A stretch of 64,000 nucleotides of DNA. Source: Massilia rubra. Lineage in GTDB: Bacteria; Pseudomonadota; Gammaproteobacteria; Burkholderiales; Burkholderiaceae_D. Below the pieces are notes generated by a model. That model was not told where the DNA came from and made no database searches. It saw nothing but the letters and a program-made list of their open reading frames with translations. The stretch spans positions 33,582-97,581 of the forward strand of contig NZ_VUYU01000026.1 of NCBI RefSeq assembly GCF_011682065.1. Direction: 5' to 3'. Position numbers and translations under genes: made by a program. Shown in pieces: positions 54,051 to 64,000 of the stretch. Each line of letters starts with the position of its first letter. Within the stretch, counting starts at the first letter, position 1.

Positions 54051-54345
54051 AGGGGTCAGACCCCGGTTCTTCTTTTAGGGGGTCTGACCCCGGTGTCCCC
54101 GAAGTCACCGAAGTCCCCATCCTGGCGTATCCCCAGCGCAACACCGGGGTCTGACCCCCAAGGGAACAACCGGGGTCAGACCCCGGTGTTGCGCTGGGGA
54201 TACGCTTCATGCGCCGCCGCCGTGCCAGAAACGAAAAAGGACAGCCGCGGCTGTCCCTTGTTGATGCTACGCGCAGGATTTACCCGCCCCGGCGCATCAT
54301 GTCGAAGAACTCATTGTTGTTCTTCGTGGCCTTCATCTTGTCGAG
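54051..54345. repeat. Tandem duplication unit 1 beside rho
   Basis: A 295-base unit that recurs at 54352-54638. It contains a GGGGTCAGACCCC hairpin, a long palindrome (arms 54125-54158 and 54172-54205, 34 bases perfect, 13-base loop), a copy of the rho terminator (54232-54259) and the last 21 codons of rho. Confidence 0.92.
54280..54345 (-). pseudogene. Duplicated 3' end of rho
   Basis: Encodes [20 protein letters not shown] then G and a stop, the same 21 C-terminal residues as the intact rho gene next to it, with a few silent changes (for example CGGGGCGGG in place of CGCGGCGGG). It has no start or upstream rho sequence. It is a by-product of the tandem duplication. Confidence 0.9.
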
Positions 54346-54351
54346 AGGGGG

Positions 54352-54638
54352 AGGGGTCAGACCCCGGTTCTTCTTTTAGGGGTCTGACCCCGGTGTATCC
54401 GAAGCCACCATCGGGCGTATCCCCAGCGCAACACCGGGGTCTGACCCCCAAGGGAACAACCGGGGTCAGACCCCGGTGTTGCGCTGGGGATACGCTTCAT
54501 GCGCCGCCGGCGTTGCCAGAAACGAAAAAGGACAGCCGCAGCTGTCCTTTGTTGATGCTACGCGCAGGAATTACCCGCCGCGCCGCATCATGTCGAAGAA
54601 CTCATTGTTGTTCTTCGTGGCCTTCATCTTGTCGAGGA
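54352..54638. repeat. Tandem duplication unit 2, overlapping rho 3' end
   Basis: The 287-base second unit contains the real rho 3' end and terminator. Its long palindrome arms are 54415-54448 and 54462-54495. Differences from unit 1 are few and cluster between the two hairpins. Confidence 0.92.
54524..54550 (-). terminator. Rho-independent terminator of rho
   Basis: Stem AAAGGACAGC/GCTGTCCTTT with a four-base loop and TTTTTCG after it on the minus strand, 21 bases from the rho stop. Confidence 0.8.
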
Positions 54639-55833
54639 TGAACTCCATCGCTTCGATCTCGTCCATCGAGTACAGCAACTTGCGCAGGATCCAGATTTTC
54701 TGCAACTGGTCGGCTTTGATCAGCAACTCTTCGCGGCGGGTGCCCGATTTGTTCAGGTTGATCGCCGGATACACCCGCTTCTCGGCCAAACGGCGCTCGA
54801 GGTGGACTTCCATGTTGCCGGTGCCCTTGAATTCCTCGTAAATCACGTCATCCATGCGCGAACCGGTTTCGATCAGGGCGGTGGCGATGATGGTCAGCGA
54901 GCCGCCTTCTTCGATATTGCGCGCCGCACCGAAGAAACGCTTCGGACGCTGCAGCGCGTTGGCGTCCACACCACCGGTCAAGACCTTGCCCGAAGCAGGG
55001 ATGACGGTGTTGTAGGCGCGCGCCAGGCGGGTGATCGAGTCGAGCAGGATGATCACGTCTTTCTTCATTTCGACCAGGCGCTTGGCCTTTTCGAGCACCA
55101 TCTCGGCCACTTGCACGTGGCGCGTGGCCGGTTCGTCGAAGGTCGAGGCAACCACTTCGCCGCGCACCGAGCGCTGCATTTCGGTCACTTCTTCAGGACG
55201 TTCGTCGATCAGGAGCACGATCAGGGTGCAGTCCGGGTGGTTGGCCGTGATCGCATGCGCGATGTGCTGCAAGATCACCGATTTACCCGACTTTGGCGAG
55301 GCCACCAGCAAGCCGCGCTGGCCCTTGCCGATCGGGGCGATCAGGTCGATGATGCGGCCGGTGATGTTTTCCTGGCCATTCATTTCGCGCTCGAGGCGCA
55401 GCGGCTCGTTCGGGTGCAGCGGGGTCAGGTTCTCGAACAGAATGCGGTGCTTGCTCGCTTCCGGAGATTCGCCATTGACCTTGTCGACCTTGACCAGCGC
55501 GAAATAGCGCTCGCCGTCTTTCGGGGTGCGCACTTCGCCTTCGATCGAATCGCCCGTATGCAGGTTGAAACGGCGGATTTGCGACGGCGAGATATAGATA
55601 TCGTCGGTCGAGGCCATGTAGCTGGCGTCCGGCGAGCGCAGGAAGCCGAAGCCGTCCGGCAGCACTTCGAGCGCGCCGTCGCCAAAAATTTGTTCGCCCG
55701 ATTTCGCGCGCTTCTTGAGAATGGCGAACATCAGTTCTTGTTTGCGCAGGCGGGCTGCGTTGTCGATATCGAGGCCAATCGCCATCTCCAATAGTGCGGA
55801 GACGTGCATGGCCTTCAGTTCAGATAAGTGCAT
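54571..55833 (-). CDS. rho: Transcription termination factor Rho
   Basis: Hexameric RNA-dependent ATPase that ends transcription. The 420-residue protein has the N-terminal helical domain ([18 protein letters not shown]), the RNA-binding cold-shock domain ([40 protein letters not shown]), Walker A ([12 protein letters not shown]), Walker B ([20 protein letters not shown]) and the Q/R loops ([20 protein letters not shown]). The length is typical. It lies downstream of trxA. Its last 21 codons are duplicated immediately downstream. Confidence 0.97.
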   Translation of the reverse strand: MHLSELKAMHVSALLEMAIGLDIDNAARLRKQELMFAILKKRAKSGEQIFGDGALEVLPDGFGFLRSPDASYMASTDDIYISPSQIRRFNLHTGDSIEGEVRTPKDGERYFALVKVDKVNGESPEASKHRILFENLTPLHPNEPLRLEREMNGQENITGRIIDLIAPIGKGQRGLLVASPKSGKSVILQHIAHAITANHPDCTLIVLLIDERPEEVTEMQRSVRGEVVASTFDEPATRHVQVAEMVLEKAKRLVEMKKDVIILLDSITRLARAYNTVIPASGKVLTGGVDANALQRPKRFFGAARNIEEGGSLTIIATALIETGSRMDDVIYEEFKGTGNMEVHLERRLAEKRVYPAINLNKSGTRREELLIKADQLQKIWILRKLLYSMDEIEAMEFILDKMKATKNNNEFFDMMRRGG

Positions 55834-55977
55834 GAGTTGAGTCCCGTGACGGGAAGTAAAGGTAGGGGAGGGAACTGCGTGGGTTAATCATCTGGGAAGA
55901 AGTCAGTCGAGGCCAACTCGCTTCCCGGCCGGACAAGACGGCAGCGCGGGCGCGCCGACGTCACATTGTACTAACAA

Positions 55978-56304
55978 TCAGATATTGCTGTCGAGGAAAG
56001 CGGTCAGCTTGCCTTTGCCGTTGTTGCCGACCATGCGGGCCGCTTCAACACCGTTCTTGAACAGAACCAGGGTTGGAATGCCGCGAATGGCGAATTTGGC
56101 GGGAACCTGCTGGTTGGCGTCGACGTCCATCTTGGCAATGACAACCTTGCCATCGTATTCCTGGCTGATCTCTTCGAGGATCGGAGCGATTTGCTTGCAC
56201 GGACCGCACCATTCAGCCCAGAAGTCGACCAGCACGGGACGGTCCGACTTGAGGACGTCCGCTTCGAAAGATGCATCGCTAATGTATTTAATATTTTCGC
56301 TCAT
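55978..56304 (-). CDS. trxA: Thioredoxin
   Basis: A 108-residue cytosolic thiol-disulfide reductase. It has the active site WAEWCGPCKQIAP and RGIPTLVLFKNG with the cis-proline, and ends FLDSNI. The ATG at 56304 fits the family; the longer frame upstream lacks homology. It precedes rho on the same strand, a conserved pairing in this group, with 144 bases between. Confidence 0.95.
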   Translation of the reverse strand: MSENIKYISDASFEADVLKSDRPVLVDFWAEWCGPCKQIAPILEEISQEYDGKVVIAKMDVDANQQVPAKFAIRGIPTLVLFKNGVEAARMVGNNGKGKLTAFLDSNI

Positions 56305-56492
56305 GTTTTCCTCTAAATGAGGTAGGGGGTCAATAACGCCTGGAGGATAAGCCGACCCTGCTTCGGGGACCATCGCTATCACCAGCCAGTTCCTTTTTAT
56401 CTTGCAACACTATGGTGGTGACGGTGTGCACAAATTCAATATAGGGAAGGGCGGCAGAGGGTATCAGGCGGGGATTTAGCCGAAATAATAAC

Positions 56493-56996
56493 CTATTTTC
56501 CCGAAACGGGAGAGGGATTGTACAAATTCTCGTGTCCGGGCGCATTCGGGTCCTGCGCCGGCCCCCTCAGCGGACCGAGCGCGGCCTGCAATTCCAGGGC
56601 GCTGATCGGCTTCTTGAAGGCGCCCAGCACGTTCAGTCCGTGCGCCCTGGCCAGCCGTTCGGCCGCCTTGCGCACGCCGCTGTCCATGCCCGAGAGCAGC
56701 ATCACGCCACCGCCGAAACCGGCCGCGGCGGCCGCCTGCATGAACTCGATGCCATCCATGTCCGGCATCGACAGGTCGCAGATCAACAGGGCCGGGGGAT
56801 CGAGCGCCAGGCTGGCCAGGGCGCGCCGCGCATCCGATTCGGTGCGCACCTCGAAGGCGGCCACCCCGCCGCCGGCGCCGCCGCTGTTGCCCAGATCGGC
56901 CAGCATGTCGGTCAGCAGTTCCAGCATGAAATGATCATCGTCCAGCAGCAGCACGCGGATGCGTGGCGGCGTGGCCTGTGTTACGGGCTCGTCCAT
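56493..56996 (-). CDS. Stand-alone receiver protein
   Basis: A 167-residue single-domain response regulator. The receiver covers most of it: LLLDDDHFMLELLTDML (acidic pair), LLICDLSMPDMDGIEFM (phosphoacceptor Asp), LLSGMDSG (Ser) and AFKKPISALEL (Lys). An insert GNSGGAGGGVAAFEV lies near residue 40. No output domain is present. It lies downstream of the NMT1 hybrid kinase on the same strand, 115 bases after its stop, so it may accept phosphate from that relay. Confidence 0.88.
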   Translation of the reverse strand: MDEPVTQATPPRIRVLLLDDDHFMLELLTDMLADLGNSGGAGGGVAAFEVRTESDARRALASLALDPPALLICDLSMPDMDGIEFMQAAAAAGFGGGVMLLSGMDSGVRKAAERLARAHGLNVLGAFKKPISALELQAALGPLRGPAQDPNAPGHENLYNPSPVSGK

Positions 56997-57111
56997 GGTT
57001 GTCTTTAGCGGCTGTTATTGTCGTTATCGGCAGCGCTGCGTCAATTTTGTAGCGCGTGCGCCACTATTATCACGGAGAACGCCCGCCAACGGCAGCCTTG
57101 TGCACGTTTTT

Positions 57112-60987
<3,876 letters not shown>

Positions 60988-61124
60988 GGCGCGGCCATCG
61001 GAAGAGGTTTAGGCTAAGCTCCATAGTAGCCATTTTTTGGCGCACAGAATTTACCAACAGGAATCTTCGCCTATCGTGCGGGTAAAAGTGTCGTATTTCT
61101 GCCGCGCGGGTGCGCTTGTCCCGC

Positions 61125-61844
61125 TCAGCCGACCTTGCCGGTGAACTGATACAGCTGGCCGGGATGCCACATTGTCACGACCGACGCGACCTGGCCGAGG
61201 GCCTTGGTCTGCCGCTTGAGCACCAGGCAGCACTGGCGCGGCCCGACCGCCAGCATGCTGGCGATGTCGCGCGGGGCGGGCAGGGCCTCGATGCTGTAGC
61301 TGGCGCTCTGCAGGGGCGCGGCCTTCATCAGATGCTCGTTGGGCGTGATGGCCGAAAAATCCTGGGCCAGGTACGCGGGCGCGCAAGCCGGATTGACCCA
61401 GCGGTCCTCGACCTGGATCGGCGCCTCGTTCTCGAAGTGCACGATCACCGAATGGAACAGCGGCTGGCCGGGCGCCAGCTCGAACTGGCGCGCCAGCAGC
61501 TCGCTGGCGCGGCCCTTTTCGAGCAGGTGCAGGCTGCTGCGGTGCGCGTGGCCGCGCGCGCGGATCTCGTCGGCGATGCTGTTGATCTCGACCAGCGTGG
61601 CCTGGTATTTTTGCGGAGCGACAAAGGTGCCCGACCCCTGGCGGCGGGTGAGCACCTGCTCGGCGGTCAGTTCGCGCACGGCGCGGTTGACGGTCATGCG
61701 CGAGACCCCGAACTGGCGCACCAGGGCTTGCTCGGACGGCACCACATCGCCCTCCTTCCAGCGGCCGGCGGCGATCTCGCCGAGCAGATAATCCTTGATG
61801 CGCTGGAAAATCGGCGTCGTATCTTGCGCAATCTGCTGTTCCAA
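61125..61844 (-). CDS. GntR/HutC-family repressor
   Basis: A 239-residue regulator. The N-terminal GntR winged helix reads YLLGEIAAGRWKEGDVVPSE, QALVRQFGVSRMTVNRAVRE and VLTRRQGSGTFVAPQ; the C-terminal UTRA ligand domain has PLFHSVIVHFENEAPIQVED, RWVNPACAPAYLAQDFS and LTMW-like VVTMWHPGQLYQFTG. This is the pattern of HutC, the histidine utilisation repressor sensing urocanate. No hut genes are in the window, so the regulon may be elsewhere or the effector may differ. I chose TTG at 61844 (GGAG six bases upstream); TTG at 61868 is an alternative. Confidence 0.85.
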   Translation of the reverse strand: MEQQIAQDTTPIFQRIKDYLLGEIAAGRWKEGDVVPSEQALVRQFGVSRMTVNRAVRELTAEQVLTRRQGSGTFVAPQKYQATLVEINSIADEIRARGHAHRSSLHLLEKGRASELLARQFELAPGQPLFHSVIVHFENEAPIQVEDRWVNPACAPAYLAQDFSAITPNEHLMKAAPLQSASYSIEALPAPRDIASMLAVGPRQCCLVLKRQTKALGQVASVVTMWHPGQLYQFTGKVG

Positions 61845-61994
61845 ACTACTCTCCGAAGGCCGGCTCAAAAACCGATTTTAGCACCGTGGCCGCGCGTCCG
61901 GATTCAAAAGCAAGCGCCGGGATGACCGCCCGGGCCGCGCCGCCTACGATGGATGCCTGCGAACTCGATCGCGAACCACAGCGGGAGCACAGCC

Positions 61995-63098
61995 ATGAAA
62001 CCAGCAATGAACACAATCGTTACCGACAATCCGGCCGCAAGCTACGACAACGACGACGCGCGCTGGGCCGCCGTGCAGCGGCGCGACGCCGGCGCCGACG
62101 GCCGCTTTTACTACTCGGTGCGCACCACCGGCGTGTACTGCCGGCCCTCGTGCGGGGCGCGCGCCGCCCTGCGCGCCAACGTCGCCTTCCACGCCAGCGG
62201 CGGCGACGCCGAGCGGGCCGGCTTTCGTCCCTGCCTGCGCTGCAAACCCGACCAGCCGCCGCTGGCCGAGCGCCACGCGCGGATGGTGGCGCACGCCTGC
62301 CACCTGATCGACGCCAGCGACGCCGAGCCGGACCTCGACAGCCTGGCCGGCGCCTGCGGCATGAGCCGTTTTCATTTTCACCGCATCTTCAAGCAGCACA
62401 CCGGCATCACCCCCAAGGCATATGCGGCCGCGCGCCGCGCCGGCAGGGTCGATCTTGGGCTGGCCGGCGCCGCCAGCGTCACCGAAGCCATCTACGCGGC
62501 CGGCTACAACTCCAGCGCGCGCTTTTACGCCAGCGCCCCCGCGCGCCTCGGCATGACCCCCACCGCCTGGCGCGCCGGCGGCAGCGGCGCCGTGATCCGC
62601 TTCGCCATCGGCGCCTGCTCGCTCGGCGCGATCCTGGTCGCGGCCACCGACAAAGGCATCTGCGCCATCCTGATCGGCGACGACCCCGACCTGCTCGCGC
62701 GCGACCTGCAGGACCGCTTTCCCGCCGCCGACCTGCGCGGCGCCGACGCCGGTTTTGAGGCGACAGTCGCGCGCGTGGTCGGCCTGGTCGAAGCGCCCGG
62801 CGTGGGACTCGACCTGCCGCTCGACGTGCGCGGCACCGCCTTCCAGCAGCGCGTATGGCAAGCCCTGCGCGAGATCCCGGCCGGGCAGACCGTCAGCTAC
62901 GCCGAACTGGCCGCGCGCATCGGCATGCCGACCGGCGCGCGCGCCATTGCCGGGGCCTGCGCCGCCAATCCGGTGGCCGTCGCCATCCCCTGTCACCGGG
63001 TGGTGCGCACGGACGGCGCGCTGTCCGGCTACCGCTGGGGTGTCGAGCGCAAGCGCATCCTGCTCGATCGCGAGAGCGAAGGCGGGGGTGGGGCGTGA
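61995..63098 (+). CDS. ada: Bifunctional DNA alkylation repair protein and activator Ada
   Basis: Repairs methylphosphotriesters and O6-methylguanine and activates the adaptive response. The 367-residue protein has the N-terminal zinc-Cys domain (VYCRPSCGARAALRANVAFH, PCLRCKPDQ, four Cys), an AraC helix-turn-helix (LAGACGMSRFHFHRIFKQHT, EAIYAAGYNSSARFY) and the C-terminal methyltransferase (TAFQQRVWQALREIPAGQTV, PCHRVVRTDGALSGYRWG, active Cys in PCHRV). Start ATG 61995 follows GGGAG. It is divergent from the HutC-type gene and coupled to the 2OG oxygenase (GTGA 63095-63098). Confidence 0.93.
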   Translation: MKPAMNTIVTDNPAASYDNDDARWAAVQRRDAGADGRFYYSVRTTGVYCRPSCGARAALRANVAFHASGGDAERAGFRPCLRCKPDQPPLAERHARMVAHACHLIDASDAEPDLDSLAGACGMSRFHFHRIFKQHTGITPKAYAAARRAGRVDLGLAGAASVTEAIYAAGYNSSARFYASAPARLGMTPTAWRAGGSGAVIRFAIGACSLGAILVAATDKGICAILIGDDPDLLARDLQDRFPAADLRGADAGFEATVARVVGLVEAPGVGLDLPLDVRGTAFQQRVWQALREIPAGQTVSYAELAARIGMPTGARAIAGACAANPVAVAIPCHRVVRTDGALSGYRWGVERKRILLDRESEGGGGA

Positions 63099-63790
63099 AT
63101 GCCAACGTGGCCGACTGGGGCCAGGTTGGCATCGACCTCGATGCGCACGGCTGCGCGGTCGTGAAGGGCATGCTCGACGCCGCGACTTGCCGCGCCTATG
63201 CCGGCGCGTATGACGACCAGGCGCGCTACCGCAGCCGGGTGGTGATGGAGCGGCACGGCTTCGGGCGCGGCGAGTACCGCTACTTTGCGTATCCGCTGCC
63301 CGAAGGCCTTGCCGCGCTGCGCACAGCGCTGTATGGACCGCTAGCGCGCATTGCCAACGGCTGGCATGAAGCGATGGGGCTCGGCGCGCGCTTTCCGGCG
63401 CGGCATGTCGAGTTCCTGGCGCGCTGCCACGCGGCCGGGCAGGAGCGGCCCACGCCGCTGATCCTGCGCTATGGCGAGGGTGACTACAACTGCCTGCACC
63501 AGGATCTGTACGGCGCACACGTATTTCCCTTGCAAGTGGCGGTGTTACTGTCGCGGCCGGGGGACGACTTCACGGGAGGCCAGTTCGTGCTGACCGAACA
63601 GCGTCCGCGAATGCAATCGCGGGTCGAGGTAGTGGAGCTGGGGCAGGGCGACGCCGTGATTTTTCCGGTGAACCAGAGGCCGGTGAACGGCACGCGCGGC
63701 GTGTACCGCGTCGCCATGCGCCACGGCGTCAGCCGCCTGCGCTCCGGGCAACGCCACACGCTCGGCATCATCTTCCACGACGCCGAATAG
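63095..63790 (+). CDS. 2OG-Fe(II) oxygenase coupled to ada
   Basis: A 231-residue non-haem iron dioxygenase. The HxD motif is NCLHQDLYG, with the distal His and the 2OG-binding Arg in MRHGVSRLRSGQRHTLG; other family blocks are PLQVAVLLSRPGDDFTGGQF and GDAVIFPVNQRPVNGTRGVY. It is translated from a GTG overlapping the ada stop. Family members act on proteins, nucleic acids or small molecules; coupling to ada suggests a role in alkylation damage, possibly analogous to AlkB, but it lacks the AlkB-specific layout. The substrate is unknown. Confidence 0.85.
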   Translation: MNANVADWGQVGIDLDAHGCAVVKGMLDAATCRAYAGAYDDQARYRSRVVMERHGFGRGEYRYFAYPLPEGLAALRTALYGPLARIANGWHEAMGLGARFPARHVEFLARCHAAGQERPTPLILRYGEGDYNCLHQDLYGAHVFPLQVAVLLSRPGDDFTGGQFVLTEQRPRMQSRVEVVELGQGDAVIFPVNQRPVNGTRGVYRVAMRHGVSRLRSGQRHTLGIIFHDAE

Positions 63791-63792
63791 TC

Positions 63793-63994
63793 CTACAACC
63801 GGGGTCAGAGCTTTAATTGGTAATTGTTGCGCCTGTTCCATATTATTCCTACGGTCGTGATCAAAACTCTTATAACCCATGCCCTTATACATAAGTCGCC
63901 AGGACCCAATAAAGTCTTTTACATTCAATGAGTTGCAGAGGGGCTTGTAAACTTTGCCGAGATCGCGTTTACTCTTGCCTTTTGGGCGGCGCAT
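63793..63994 (-). CDS. AT-rich partial reading frame at the right edge
   Basis: A frame entering from or starting near the right edge (ATG at 63994; no stop before 64000) encodes MRRPKGKSKRDLGKVYKPLC, then FIGSWRLMYKGMGYKSFDHD and ends in this stretch at QLPIKALTPVV beside a CCGGGGTCAGAG motif. The frame continues as antisense of the oxygenase gene, so only the first 67 residues can be real. Composition is AT-richer than the neighbours. It might be the tail of a mobile-element gene ending at a palindromic repeat; I do not recognise the family. Confidence 0.3.
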
Positions 63995-64000
63995 TGGACA

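Noticed and set aside
53979..54641. A 220-codon plus-strand protein in the repeat region next to rho
   Set aside because: It translates the duplicated palindromes and the antisense of rho; the internal repetition comes from the DNA duplication.

Overview
The window is GC-rich bacterial chromosome of betaproteobacterial type. Gene content and order (trxA-rho-rpmE2, a curli operon csgEFG with curlins, a PEP-CTERM protein, many multi-PAS hybrid kinases, GDP-rhamnose genes, and intergenic palindromes of the TTCCCGCGCAGGCGGGAA and GGGGTCAGACCCC kinds) point to Oxalobacteraceae, close to Massilia, Duganella or Janthinobacterium. This placement is inference from content; no rRNA gene is present. Most of the window looks like ordinary chromosome with accessory patches, and many gene pairs share ATGA or GTGA stop/start overlaps, suggesting translational coupling.

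Layout. 1-1.35 kb: an edge-truncated unknown gene and debris of a serine recombinase and a DDE transposase. 1.35-8.4 kb: cfa, a hemerythrin-PdxH fusion, tcdA, a secreted FKBP prolyl isomerase, cysK, and a coupled trio (membrane protein, SUKH/SMI1-KNR4 protein, unknown). 8.4-14.8 kb: a hybrid histidine kinase of about 1830 residues coupled to a REC-GGDEF diguanylate cyclase. 15-18.3 kb: an ArsR/CDF metal-efflux pair with a candidate operator, an orphan TraL/TraM-like pair, and pncC. 18.7-23.9 kb: a coupled YfiR, CHASE8-type hybrid kinase and REC-PAS-GGDEF-EAL-REC operon. 23.9-28.9 kb: thiL, a frameshifted lipoprotein gene, maeB.

29-33.4 kb: gmd, rmd and two GT4 glycosyltransferases, which fits a GDP-D-rhamnose and D-rhamnan pathway. 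33.4-35.7 kb: two tandem Rpn-family nuclease genes. 35.9-37.8 kb: a periplasmic binding protein and an RlmN-family radical SAM enzyme. 37.8-42 kb: a complete curli operon on the minus strand (csgE, csgF, csgG, csgB-like, two curlins). 42.5-43.6 kb: a PEP-CTERM surface protein. 44.1-49.2 kb: four collinear genes of unknown function with strong ribosome binding sites and no signal peptides, ending next to tRNA-Leu(CAA) and a DUF4258/HTH toxin-antitoxin pair. This is the best candidate for an undescribed system.

50.5-64 kb: a YeiB-like membrane protein, a LysR remnant, a GT39-like membrane glycosyltransferase, rpmE2, a tandem duplication carrying the 3' end of rho, rho, trxA, an orphan receiver, an NMT1-sensor hybrid kinase, a HutC-type regulator, ada coupled to a 2OG-Fe(II) oxygenase, and an AT-rich partial reading frame at the right edge. 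Functionally the window is dominated by surface structures (curli, rhamnan, PEP-CTERM) and by c-di-GMP and phosphorelay signalling that commonly controls them. Direct regulatory links between these loci are not shown by the sequence.
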